From Tetramitus jugosus (lineage: Eukaryota; Heterolobosea; Eutetramitea; Acrasida; Vahlkampfiidae): 64,000 bases of DNA. Numbering within the stretch: the first letter of the stretch is position 1; each line of letters starts with the position of its first letter. The notes below the pieces were generated by a model. The model saw only the letters and a list, made by a program, of their open reading frames with translations. It was not told the origin of the DNA and did no database searches. Location: the NCBI GenBank assembly GCA_937625935.1, contig OW569361.1, positions 124,001 through 188,000 on the forward strand, read 5' to 3'. The translations under genes and the position numbers were made by a program. Shown in pieces: positions 1 through 9,899 of the stretch.

Positions 1-1312
1 TGCCTTCACCATAAATAAACTTAGCCAAGGCATCAGCAATCAATTTGATATTTTGTTCCACAATTGTCTGATTCACAGTCAAATCAAAAGTACTCGTTCT
101 TAATCTCTGTGGTGTCGATTTCAACACACTGGACACGGTGGCTGCATGAATCTTCTTTCTGGCAAAGATTTCGTGCTCCCACGATGCTTCCTTGCCTGCT
201 GCAAGAGCCTTTTGAGAGAATTGCAGCGGAACATTCATGTTCTTTGCACTTGAGCTAAACTCCTTGAACAGACGCACAACATTCTCGTCGTTTGTCTTTT
301 GAGTGATATGAATGTTGAGCTTTGAGCCAGCAATGTTCTCCAAGCACAACACAAACAACAGGTTGTTTCTAATGGAAGGACTCAGATTCTTGAGCCAATT
401 TCTGGATCCTTCATAGCCCAATCGACCAGCACTCGTCAACACAAAAATCAAATCATAACTACCTCTTGTAGAAGCAGTAGAGTACAGTCCCTTGAACACT
501 CTGGCCAATTCCAACAGACCGACCACTGAGCTCGCAGTAGATGCCATTCCTCGAGTGACTTCTGGTGCAGCAGCCAATGTATCATAGTTTGCTACAACGG
601 CAACCGTCAGTCTTTCTTGATGATTGCTCGTGGAAGCCTTTCTTGATGAAGCACTCTTTCCGTTTAAGGTACCATAGAGATTGACCAATTTGACACCAGC
701 TGCCAATGCAGTAGCCTCCTTTTCGTTGACAGTCAATTGAAGATTGTCATCACCTAGAGTCACACGATTCAACAACTGTTCTAGCTCTGATTCACTCTGA
801 ACAAAGTAAATTGGCTTTTCAATCGATCTTGTCAGAATAAAAAGCTCCAGCTCTTTCAGAGCGGCAAGGTTTTTCTCCGCTAATTCTACGGTTTCATCCA
901 TTTTGGCGGGAAAAACAATAATGAGCGCCAACCATTGCGCATTACGATTTGAATGCGACAAAAAATGATCCAACACGATCGAAGTGCTTGAATTTTTGAG
1001 AGAGGCCAACAATGCCTCCAAATGAATCACCAAAACACTTCTCTGAGTAGGCAACGGCAGAGAAGATGAATTGTTGTTGATGAGGTCATTGATCGTTTGA
1101 GTAGAAATGGTGGAAATGGGCAGTGCATTGTTGATGCCAGTTCTTCTGACACCCAACTCCAATCGATTCAATGTTCGATCGTATTGAAGGCCACGATAGA
1201 CTTTGAAGGATTGGTGGGAATGGACTAGTGAGAAGACACAACAAAATACAACGAGTACGAGTGTAATGAGCGCACGTCGACGAGTCAAAATTGTTGTTGT
1301 TGATTGTAGCAT
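1..1312 (-). CDS. NCLN: Nicalin-like ER membrane protein (partial, C-terminus beyond left edge)
   Basis: The reverse strand is open from an ATG at 1312 to the window edge, about 437 codons. The product starts with a hydrophobic signal/anchor (about residues 15-32, rich in L, V, F, C). It continues as a nicastrin/nicalin-type luminal domain: a VANYDTLAAAPEV-like segment, then TSAGRLGYEGSRNWL and LFVLCLENIAGS. These match the inactive aminopeptidase-fold region of nicalin. Family knowledge: nicalin acts in the ER membrane with TMEM147 and NOMO in the translocon-associated BOS complex. The C-terminal membrane anchor expected for the family lies outside the window. The next gene (eEF1A) ends 112 bp upstream on the same strand, so the promoter must be short. 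Identification is by recalled motif similarity. Confidence 0.8.
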   Translation of the reverse strand, partial: MLQSTTTILTRRRALITLVLVVFCCVFSLVHSHQSFKVYRGLQYDRTLNRLELGVRRTGINNALPISTISTQTINDLINNNSSSLPLPTQRSVLVIHLEALLASLKNSSTSIVLDHFLSHSNRNAQWLALIIVFPAKMDETVELAEKNLAALKELELFILTRSIEKPIYFVQSESELEQLLNRVTLGDDNLQLTVNEKEATALAAGVKLVNLYGTLNGKSASSRKASTSNHQERLTVAVVANYDTLAAAPEVTRGMASTASSVVGLLELARVFKGLYSTASTRGSYDLIFVLTSAGRLGYEGSRNWLKNLSPSIRNNLLFVLCLENIAGSKLNIHITQKTNDENVVRLFKEFSSSAKNMNVPLQFSQKALAAGKEASWEHEIFARKKIHAATVSSVLKSTPQRLRTSTFDLTVNQTIVEQNIKLIADALAKFIYGEG

Positions 1313-1424
1313 GTCGTCTTGTTTATACCTTGTTTTTTGTTTGTGATCAAAAATTGTGAATTTGTCGCGTTTTCGGGGAAAAGGTGAAAATTCCGATTGG
1401 ATCATCTCCGATGTGTGAAGAGGC

Positions 1425-2729
1425 TTACTGACAGTATCTCTTCTCGACAGTCTTGACTATGCCAAAGGCAACGGTTTGCCTCATATCTCTGACAATGAAT
1501 CGACCTAGAGGTGGATATTCGGCATAGGATTCAACACACATGGCTTTTTGTGGTACAATCTTGACTAAACCAGAATCACCCTTCGCCAAGAATTCTGGGA
1601 GTTCTTCCTTGACCACCCCAGATCTCCTATCGATCTTGGATTGGATCTCAGAGAACTTGCAAGCAATATGGGCAGTATGACAAGTCACAACTGGAGTATA
1701 GCCATTTCTGATCTTAGTAGGATGGTTAATGACGATGATCTGAGCGACGAAAGATTCAGCTTGCTTCGCAGGGTCTCTGTTCGAGTCAGAGCAAACGTAA
1801 CCTCTTTTGATATCATCAACGGTCAAATTCTTAGTGTTGAAACAAACGAAGTCACCAGGTTCTGCCTCAGTTATTGGATTGTGAAACATTTCCAGGTACC
1901 TGATTTCTGTAGTGTGGTTGTCTGGAGCGAAGGTAACGCTCATTCCAACCTTAATGACACCAGTCTCGACTCTTCCGACTGGAATAGTACCAATACCACC
2001 AATCTTGTAAACATCTTGCAGTGGTAATCTCAATGGCTTGTCAGTTGGTTTCTTCGGTGGGACAATATTCTCCAAAGCTTCAAGGAGACATGGCCCCTCG
2101 TACCATGGCATTTTGTCGGTAGCCTTCTCAATCATGTTGTCACCAGTCCATCCAGAAATTGGAACAAAGGGAACCTCTTTTGGATTGTAACCAACCTTCT
2201 TTAAGTAGGAAGCGACTTCCTTCACAATTCCGTCGTATCTTTCTTGTCTATAGTTTACGGTCTTGTCGTCAAACTTGTTCAAACAAACAATCAATTGTCT
2301 GACACCAAGTGTTTGAGCCAACAAGGCGTGCTCTCTGGTTTGTCCATCCTTGGACATACCAGCTTCGAAACCATCGGTGCTGGAATCAATCATCAAGATG
2401 GCAGCATCTGCTTGAGAGGTACCCGTTATCATGTTCTTGATGAAATCTCTGTGACCTGGAGCATCAATGATGGTGAATTGGTACTTGGCAGTTTGGAACC
2501 GACACAAGGAGACATCGATAGTGATACCTCTTTCCTTTTCAGCCTTCAACTTGTCCATGACCCAAGCATACTTGAAGGATCCCCTACCCATTTCAGCAGC
2601 TTCCTTCTCATATTTTTCAATGGTGCTCCGATCTATACCGCCACACTTGTAGATCAAGTGCCCAGTAGTGGTCGATTTGCCAGAATCGACGTGGCCTATG
2701 ACGACTAGATTTATGTGTTTCTTATCCAT
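1425..2729 (-). CDS. EEF1A: Translation elongation factor 1-alpha, divergent paralogue
   Basis: A 434-residue GTPase that brings aminoacyl-tRNA to the ribosome. All G motifs are present: GHVDSGKST near residue 12, DAPGHRDF near 90, the NKFD guanine-recognition site near 152, and a SGW motif near 193. Domain 2 carries [23 protein letters not shown] and domain 3 ends with [18 protein letters not shown]. It is shorter than the usual roughly 450-460 residues: the N-terminus lacks the GKEK-type leader, and the C-terminus stops at VEKRYCQ without the usual lysine-rich tail. Domain 3 also has many unusual substitutions. The ATG at 2729 is in the canonical place. It may be a second, specialised copy rather than the main eEF1A. 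Family assignment is certain; the exact role is inferred. Confidence 0.95.
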   Translation of the reverse strand: MDKKHINLVVIGHVDSGKSTTTGHLIYKCGGIDRSTIEKYEKEAAEMGRGSFKYAWVMDKLKAEKERGITIDVSLCRFQTAKYQFTIIDAPGHRDFIKNMITGTSQADAAILMIDSSTDGFEAGMSKDGQTREHALLAQTLGVRQLIVCLNKFDDKTVNYRQERYDGIVKEVASYLKKVGYNPKEVPFVPISGWTGDNMIEKATDKMPWYEGPCLLEALENIVPPKKPTDKPLRLPLQDVYKIGGIGTIPVGRVETGVIKVGMSVTFAPDNHTTEIRYLEMFHNPITEAEPGDFVCFNTKNLTVDDIKRGYVCSDSNRDPAKQAESFVAQIIVINHPTKIRNGYTPVVTCHTAHIACKFSEIQSKIDRRSGVVKEELPEFLAKGDSGLVKIVPQKAMCVESYAEYPPLGRFIVRDMRQTVAFGIVKTVEKRYCQ

Positions 2730-2919
2730 TGTTATTGATTCTTGCTGTTTTGGTTTCTATGGCATGTGTTCGAACTCTCTGGAACTGGAGGTCTGCCACA
2801 AAATGCTGTGTGAAAAAGGAGTGCCAAATTGTATATGCACATCCGAATTCTCCAATGCCGAGTCGGTATAATGGTATAGAGTCATTTATTACAATAAATA
2901 GGTAGGTTTTGTCCACAGC

Positions 2920-5900
2920 TCATAAAGAATTAGTGGGCAGGTTCTGGTCAGTGTTTGTTGTTGTATCTAAAGAGCCAGAGATCTCTCCAGATTGGTGATG
3001 AGGGAGGTTCTCTGAGATCTGCCAATTTGAGTTCCTTCCGACTGTGTACACTTCGTTCAATAGTTGCTCAAACTCGCCCTTTTCCACATACTCCAAGTAT
3101 CTGTGGTACACTTTCAATGCTGTTTGGGCATCTTCAATACTGCAATGTGTTTCTTGCTGTATGTCAGAGTGTAAAAGGAAATTGGCCAAGAACCGCAGGG
3201 ATATTTTACGTTGCCTCGGTAACTGGAATAGTTCCACAGTGTCAATAATCTGAGAACGAGGCACGTGAATATTGATCGTCCGAAAATCATTCTGCAGTCC
3301 ATGACCAACAAAAATGACGCCACGATCCACCAAGGCTCTAAGTTTCATGTATGTCGCCTTCAGGTGAGTTATGTGGTGCGGCGATGTTTCTATATCCAGG
3401 TCACCCTTCTTCAAACCGGAATAGCGTGTCATATAATCGTGAACCACTTCGGACTGTGTGGCAATGAAATCATCGATAAAGGTCTCATAAGTCTTATCCA
3501 AGATTACGCTGACTCGACCGAGACTGAACATGGGTTGAGCGATATACTCTCGAATTGTGGCTCGAGAGTCTTCCTGTTCTGATACAGTTTTTTGGTGCTT
3601 CAGTTTCTCAGTTTCTAGCACTACAAATTCGGCATCAATTGACAAAATATCGCCTTGCGAGGGTATCCTCTTCTCTGTGGCATGATTTATGCTCTCTTCA
3701 GAAATGTTATTATGTTCTCGTTTAATGGCCATAAAGTCATCTCTGAACACTATATCAGGATTGATAGGATTCTTAAACTCAACAGACTTGGATAAAATAC
3801 GTTCAGAATCTTCTCGGACATAAAATAATATACAAGGAGTTTTCCAACTTTGACTAAAGTCAAATGCAGACTCATGTCGAGTGATGTTGAAATCATTAAA
3901 CAGATACCACTCTAATTCGTGCTTATCGTTTGGTATTCTCACGAACGATACACAGTGGTTTCGATCATCAGAGTGTTGATGCTTATATGGGTGCTTGATT
4001 TCAACGATGACAGCTCGCAAAACATATGTTATGTGTCTATTATCAGGATCCTTTTTCTTGTTTGCCTTACGTTTTGCACCAGTTGTTCCATCAGCTATAT
4101 CATAAGTGACATCTTCTACCTTCCATATCACATCATCATCTCCGCTTGTTCTCACAGTGAACTTGGCAGGTAGAGAAACTCTAGAATTTGCTTTGAAGTG
4201 TTGTTCATCATTCGGATCAAAACTGCTGCGTCTAATATGTTGCATTCTCAACCACCGAATATCATCCTGACTCATATTGAAGTTCAAATTGAGAATATTT
4301 GGCATATTTGTAAGCGTTTTTGGTTTTGACAAGTGGTCCAAGTTCAAAGCATTCATCACAATCTCTCCAAATGTAGTGTTCGTCGTTGATCCTGAAAGTT
4401 GAAGCGAATGATTGAAAACGATTTGGTAACCCTCTGTGTAGGAATTAGTGTCTGGATCCACGTTGGCTACTGCAGAACCGAACATTGCATCGATAATACC
4501 TCTGCTTCTGTACGATTTTGTTTTGTGAGAACCATTTCTTCTATTCGTTTGGTTGTTGGTCACTGTCGTAATACCTGATAGATTTAAGTTTGTCATTGCT
4601 GGATGCTTCGAAGATAGCATTACAGTCGAAGGGAATGAAAGAGCACACTGATACACATCGTTCTTCAACTCCTCATGAAGGTGCGACCAAATAAATTGGT
4701 TGAAAATAATTGCTCGTTGTCCAGCAGATAAAGAGGAGTCATTCATCGACGGTAGGACATTCTCAGCATATAATCTCTTTAATGCGCGCAGGAAATTGCC
4801 TGGGATAGCCGTTCGTATATCTTCTACACTCTGATATTTATGAATTTGATCCATCATATAAAACAAAAATCCAAGCTCACAAGCGAGACAAACTGGTCGA
4901 TCACACGTATGATTCATCACAGCTGTCTTCAGATCCTTGTTTAGATGATACATTACCTGAATAAATGAATTGACATAGTTGCAATGCTCAAGCTGATTAT
5001 CCAATCCAATCATATTGGTTTTGTTGTACTTGTTGTAGTTAAACTCCTTGTATCCTCTATTCTTCAACACCAAATTAACTTCAATATGATCATAATCTCG
5101 TGGTATTACATTCAACTCTCCATTTCTCTTCGAACTGGCTTTTCGATCAACAGTCATATAATTCATAAAGGTCTTGCGCTCCAAATATCCATCCTGTGGT
5201 CGCCTCAATCCGGGGTTCAGCGCAATTCCATATGTGCTGCCTGATTCAGGATCAGTCACCGTGTGCAAATTAGCATATATTTGAGGATGGATCTCTGGAG
5301 GATGCTGTCCGCAGAGTGTTGTATAAGACGATGGCCAATCTGATAATAAATTGAGACCGTCAGGCATATCTGGATCTTCGTCTCGAATCACAGGATGCAA
5401 GTTCAAGCAAGATGTATTGTGACCATGTTCTTGCTTGCTGCGCTGTGCAAACACATGCACCTTCCCACCACTATCTCCAAACATCATCACTTCACCACTG
5501 GAAGAAAGACCAAAGGTTTCAATTACTTCTCCTTGCGTTTCGACAGAATATAGAGTATTGTCAGAAGAACTGTATTCAATTCCAGGTGAAGTTGTAACTT
5601 CTGATTGTACGTCTCGATACTGTATATAACCACTCTGAGAGACGATAGCCAGCAGAGAGCTAAACATGGGATGAAATCGTAAAAATGCAGGTCCAGCCGG
5701 AAAATGAATCTGTCCCAGCATTCTCATGGTTCTCATATCAAATGCCTTCACTACAGTATCCACAAAATATTCTCCATACCGGTTAGCGAAACCACATGTC
5801 ACCAGCAAATCACCCTTCACTTCCAAATCGGAAACAGAGCCCGTATGAACATCGAACGAATGCTCCAGACTGAGTGTTCTTGGATCTCGCAACGCAAGTT

Positions 5901-6836
5901 CTCCATTAATGCCACCAGATGCGATAAAACGACCTGCAGGTTTCAAAACACAAACACCCTGAGATATATCCACAGAGTCCACCAATTGACCTTGTTTCAA
6001 ATCAACTGAAAACAAAGAATTGATAGTTCCACCAAGAACCACCCTCTGAAACGATGGATAGTTCACTGCTCCATACGCAGAAAATGTTGTTGCCTTCTGA
6101 TAGGTTGACACTCCACTGAACACCAACAGTTGATCATTGAAATCGGGATGAGAATAGGACCATTGTGGAATACCACCCTTGGAATGAACATGGAACGAAG
6201 AGGAAGATAATGACATGACATTGTCCTGCTGAATCAACAATTGTTTCACATCCATCGTTTCATCAAACGAACGAAAGGAACTGTAACGCTCGCCATCGGG
6301 ATACGAATATGATGTGACTCGACCCTGTAGTGTTCACACCACAAAAAACCAAAGACAGACACACACATACAAACACAATGAATCCATGTATCAACAAATC
6401 ACAACATGAAAAATGCATTGCATTCCAACCACACAATAAACGAATACAACAACAAACAACAACAAAAAAATGGAAGACATACGTTGGCATGACCCAACCA
6501 CAATAACTCATCAAACGGATCAACACTCAACGAACACACAGGAGTATCCAACTGAACCATTGTCCCGAGATTTAACCACTCTGATGACAGATCATCACTA
6601 TCATCATCATCAATATCACCACCACCATCATCAAGCACACTATTATTATTCAAATATGTATGATTCATATGATTGATCATGGGACTATGATGGAGAGCTT
6701 GTTGTTGTTGGGATTGATGATGATGATGATGGTGCTGTTGATATGAAGAAGGAGATGTAGAGATCAGTGGTGATACATTTGAAGAATGTTGTTGACGATT
6801 GAAATATGTAGCACCTCCACTCGTATAACGAGACAT
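2920..6836 (-). CDS. PAN2: PAN2, catalytic subunit of the PAN2-PAN3 poly(A) nuclease (two exons)
   Basis: Two exons: 6836..6483 and 6324..2920, joined in phase 0 across a 158-nt GTATGT...CTACAG intron, giving 1252 residues. The first exon has a His/Gln-rich disordered head and then EWLNLGTMVQL...DELLWLGHAN. The second resumes with GRVTSYSYPDGERY, which completes the first WD40 blade. The order is WD40 propeller, inactive ubiquitin-protease-like domain (CNYVNSFIQVMYH, about residue 560), and a DEDDh exonuclease. The exonuclease residues are all visible: DAE near 1013, HGLQNDF near 1126, HCSIEDA near 1178. Family knowledge: PAN2 trims mRNA poly(A) tails in the cytoplasm and is recruited by PAN3. 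An ATG-only model starting at 6255 would lose the first blade. Confidence 0.93.
6325..6482 (-). other. PAN2 intron
   Basis: GT-AG intron of 158 nt on the reverse strand: donor GTATGT at 6482, acceptor CTACAG ending at 6325. Removing it joins a WLGHAN-ending exon to GRVTSY in frame and restores the WD40 start expected of PAN2. Confidence 0.85.
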
Positions 6837-6957
6837 TGAGGTGAATAAGAAGTAAGCTTTTTTTTTTGTTCCACTTTGATTTCTGTCTTGTCCTGCGTCG
6901 GCGTTATAACACACAAAAATACTCAAGATTTCTGAGGAGAACCAACACAACGTGATC

Positions 6958-7902
6958 ATGTCTCACACACAAGCAAAAACAACCATTGAGATGCCTGCTT
7001 CACAAGAGCAGCAAGATGAAAAGACAAAGTTGTTGTTGGAACAAAGAGTGCATGAAATGACTCGTCAATCTCGCATCGTAGCTTTCATCAAGGGTGAAGC
7101 TTCGAGGCCTTACTGCAAATTCAGTAAACAGCTCGTTCAACAACTTGTTTCTCATGGAATCGTGTTTTCTCATGTCAATGTGAGAGACATGGATCAAGAG
7201 CTTTATGCCACTGTGAAAAAATTGGTCAATTTTCCCACTTTTCCCCAAGTTTACATTGACGGAGAGCTAGTCGGAGGATTAGACATTACAATGGAGTATT
7301 TGAATGATGGAACGTTGTTTCAGTTGATTGATGAAGCAGAGAGGAAGCATAATGTTGTTTTGCGCGATCATCACAATGAACAGATTGTTCAAGAAGCAGA
7401 GAATAATCAGTCGAGTTCATGGAGGATTCGAATTCGATTGAGCAATGGTACATTTGTCATGAAGGATTTCGAATCAGAGAATGGTGAACAGCCATCGTTT
7501 GAAAGCGTGTTTGCTTTTGCAGGTGAATCAGAGATGAAATTATTGAACAAGAGCGAGCTGGATTCGTTTGTGCTGTGTATGGCCTATCCGTTCAATGCGT
7601 TTGACTCGAGATCACTAGGTAAAACATTAGGCGAATTAGAGCTGAAAACTGATGTTGTGAACACATTGATGGTCTATTATCCACCAGTGGAGAGCACTAC
7701 TAATGAAGGGGCACCATCATCATCAACGAACGTCAACCAAGATCAAGTCACTGCAGCCAATGCCAAGGAAGCAGAAACTTCAACTGTTCAAAATCAGAAG
7801 AAGGAAAAAGCAGAGGAGATCAATAATAACAAGTGGCCTCTAGTAGTGTTTGGTGTGACTGCTCTTACACTTGTGGCTCTTCATTTATTCAGAAATAAAT
7901 AA
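6958..7902 (+). CDS. Glutaredoxin-UBX domain tail-anchored protein
   Basis: The open frame begins at a GTG two codons upstream; the first ATG is at 6958, giving 314 residues. Residues about 30-125 form a monothiol-type glutaredoxin: PYCKFS with the single cysteine at 53, FPTFPQVYIDGELVGG, then DGTLFQLID. Residues about 155-245 look like a UBX domain (RIRIRLSNGTF...FVLCMAYPFNAF...LGELELKTDVVNTLMVYYP), the fold that docks on p97/Cdc48. A charged, disordered linker leads to one hydrophobic helix (about 292-311), suggesting a tail-anchored protein facing the cytosol. The active-site tetrapeptide is CKFS rather than the usual CGFS of iron-sulfur glutaredoxins. It is divergently transcribed from PAN2, with 121 bp between starts. 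Domain calls are by eye; the combined role is unknown. Confidence 0.8.
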   Translation: MSHTQAKTTIEMPASQEQQDEKTKLLLEQRVHEMTRQSRIVAFIKGEASRPYCKFSKQLVQQLVSHGIVFSHVNVRDMDQELYATVKKLVNFPTFPQVYIDGELVGGLDITMEYLNDGTLFQLIDEAERKHNVVLRDHHNEQIVQEAENNQSSSWRIRIRLSNGTFVMKDFESENGEQPSFESVFAFAGESEMKLLNKSELDSFVLCMAYPFNAFDSRSLGKTLGELELKTDVVNTLMVYYPPVESTTNEGAPSSSTNVNQDQVTAANAKEAETSTVQNQKKEKAEEINNNKWPLVVFGVTALTLVALHLFRNK

Positions 7903-7956
7903 GTACACTTTGACAGGTGATACACACGGATGATTCTGAATCCATTCATAAAGGGA

Positions 7957-9126
7957 TTAACTAGCGCTCGGGCTTGGTTGTGAGATCGGTTCTAGCTTAT
8001 TTGCTATTCTACTCTCAGGGAGTATTGATCGTTGGCGCGTCAATCTCCACTTTGATATCCATTGATAATACGTGGGTATGTGGTTGTCCCATCCAAACAA
8101 GGAACAATACATCATCCTATAGGCAACGATGGCAGTCAGTACACCCAACGCGAATCCCCAACCGACCTGATATGGATAATGAGAGAAATCCCTCACCCTG
8201 CTCAATGATATGTAAATGGGCATGAGCAACGGAGCGACCCAACATGCAATGAATTTCCAAATGTGTGATCCATTATCAAAAGGTTTCAACTTTGCATTCA
8301 AATACAATGCTATGAATACCCAACAAACTGCAGCTTGAGATGCATGACCCGAGGGCCAGCCAGGAGTATTGATTTCTAATCCTTGTTGACATATCTCTGA
8401 TGGATAGTAGTACGATTGCCCAGGTACCAATTTATCTTGTTGAATCTGGCACTTTGACAATAGGTCAGGTCTCAAATCACCAAAGTTCACCCAGAGGAAC
8501 GATTTCATAAATCCCTGAAGAAAGATTGCAAAGGCGAAACCGATTGCTGCATGATGGAAATCATGGAAGTTTCTCACAACTACTTGAAATAGAATGAGTA
8601 TAGCGGCACATATCACCACATTGTAAACCGTAGAGAGGGCATTGGAAACAATTTCAGGTTCATCAGGGTACTTTAGTGCGATATCATCAATGTGAAATGC
8701 CAGTTCTGGCTTCTCGGCAACGATAGCCATCACCGCATACAAAACAGCAATGAGAGTAATCATTGCATAGTTCAAGAGATATGCACTAATGATGGACTTG
8801 TATCCAAAGCCTTGAGTTCTTGGATAATTCAACAGAGACCGAGATTGATCATTCATATGATACACGGGCTTCCAATAAGACGCTCGATTCACTTCATCAT
8901 GCGTCGTATAACGATAGAACCATGCCTTCATTCTATGAACGAAATTGGATTTCATTGGAGAAGAATTTTGATCCACTGGTGGAACACTTTCAGTTGAGTT
9001 AGTGACTTGTTGGTTTGTATCATTCTCTTCCACATCGATTGTTGTGCTCCCATAATGGGTGTTGTCAGCCGGTTGACTCATGATCAGTATTCTTTGATGA
9101 TTGTTCGTAGGATTGTTATAAAACAT
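7957..9126 (-). CDS. PAP2-family lipid phosphate phosphatase
   Basis: A 389-residue multi-pass protein with the PAP2 phosphatase signature. Motif 1 reads FGDLRPDLL, motif 2 WPSGHAS, motif 3 SRVRDFSHYPYQV, which supply the phosphate-binding Arg and the two catalytic histidines. About six hydrophobic segments alternate with short loops, as in phosphatidate/diacylglycerol-pyrophosphate phosphatases of the ER, Golgi or plasma membrane. The lysine usually seven residues before the RP of motif 1 is replaced by Trp (WVNFGDLRP), a departure from the consensus. ATGs at 9126 and 9081 are both possible; the second follows a short Asn-rich leader. The 3' end faces the glutaredoxin gene, 54 bp away. Substrate cannot be told from sequence. 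Confidence 0.85.
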   Translation of the reverse strand: MFYNNPTNNHQRILIMSQPADNTHYGSTTIDVEENDTNQQVTNSTESVPPVDQNSSPMKSNFVHRMKAWFYRYTTHDEVNRASYWKPVYHMNDQSRSLLNYPRTQGFGYKSIISAYLLNYAMITLIAVLYAVMAIVAEKPELAFHIDDIALKYPDEPEIVSNALSTVYNVVICAAILILFQVVVRNFHDFHHAAIGFAFAIFLQGFMKSFLWVNFGDLRPDLLSKCQIQQDKLVPGQSYYYPSEICQQGLEINTPGWPSGHASQAAVCWVFIALYLNAKLKPFDNGSHIWKFIACWVAPLLMPIYISLSRVRDFSHYPYQVGWGFALGVLTAIVAYRMMYCSLFGWDNHIPTYYQWISKWRLTRQRSILPESRIANKLEPISQPSPSAS

Positions 9127-9480
9127 CTGTGATTGTAAGCCGCATTCTCTGCGCTTTTATACGGTACTACTTGGTTGTCACACCCTCCTATACGCCTATT
9201 TTTGACATGGCCCAACCCAAAAAAAACTTGGGGAAAAGAAATTTGAGTTCACATCCCAGCAGGGGAAGTAATTTTCTCCGCAGGATTTGAGAAAACTTTG
9301 GTACCGGCAAGTACTGAACCAAAACAAATGGTACCACTTGTCACATCTGAGAGTATGCCACACGGTACCGCCGCTCCACAACAATAAAAAGCACTCCACT
9401 ATGAAGAGTGGACCATCACAATCACTCAAACCAAAAACCAAAACCACAACCACTACTTTAACTCTGAGTTAACGCTAAAG
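9127..9480. promoter_or_regulatory. Divergent intergenic region with three GGTACC palindromes
   Basis: This 354-bp gap separates the starts of the PAP2 gene (reverse) and the small Q-rich gene (forward). It holds three copies of the 6-bp palindrome GGTACC at 9300-9305, 9330-9335 and 9364-9369. A CAAAACCA-rich stretch lies just before the forward ATG. No coding capacity is convincing here. A regulatory role is inference only. Confidence 0.3.
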
Positions 9481-9858
9481 ATGCAACAAGGACACTCTTA
9501 TCAACCACAACAACAACAAACTGGACATTTCATCCATCAGTACTGTACGCTTGATCTCCAAGGACGATTTGTGTTCAGGATCTGGAATGTACTACAACTA
9601 ACATGGATGGAGATTCCATTCTGGGCGTACATGCACCAGTTGGCTGGCTATTATACTGTCAAGAACACTACTGCTGCAATGTACCATCAACCACAACAGC
9701 AACAACCACCAGCAGCACAGACACAACCACAACAACATGTGAACCAGCAAGTTCAAGATGATGATCAATGGATTGATGATTTCTTTTTTGATGGTGGTGA
9801 AGGCATGAATGATGAAGATGATGATGATCTCAAGGAATACTTGAATAGTCTATTGTAA
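9481..9858 (+). CDS. Small Gln-rich, acidic-tailed hypothetical protein
   Basis: A 125-residue open frame starting at an ATG directly after a CA-rich leader. It has Gln-rich stretches near residues 8-13 and 70-90, and between them a hydrophobic/aromatic core with FRIWNVLQLTWMEIPFWAYM that could be a short structured segment. It ends in an acidic tail (DDDDLKEYLNSLL). I do not recognise a family. Its composition, its position between two clear genes and its 41-bp convergent spacing from the next gene favour a real gene, possibly a nuclear or stress-related low-complexity protein, but that is a guess. Confidence 0.5.
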   Translation: MQQGHSYQPQQQQTGHFIHQYCTLDLQGRFVFRIWNVLQLTWMEIPFWAYMHQLAGYYTVKNTTAAMYHQPQQQQPPAAQTQPQQHVNQQVQDDDQWIDDFFFDGGEGMNDEDDDDLKEYLNSLL

Positions 9859-9899
9859 AAAACAAATGATACTCTCAATTTTTCATTGAAAAAATACAT

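Noticed and set aside
1641-2708. Long forward open stretches opposite eEF1A
   Set aside because: They are antisense shadows of a clearly coding, codon-biased gene and have no motifs.
6399-6482. Hydrophobic extension of the first PAN2 exon (CLPFFCCCLLLYSFIVW-like)
   Set aside because: It is intron read-through beyond a good GTATGT donor; splicing gives the expected WD40 continuation.
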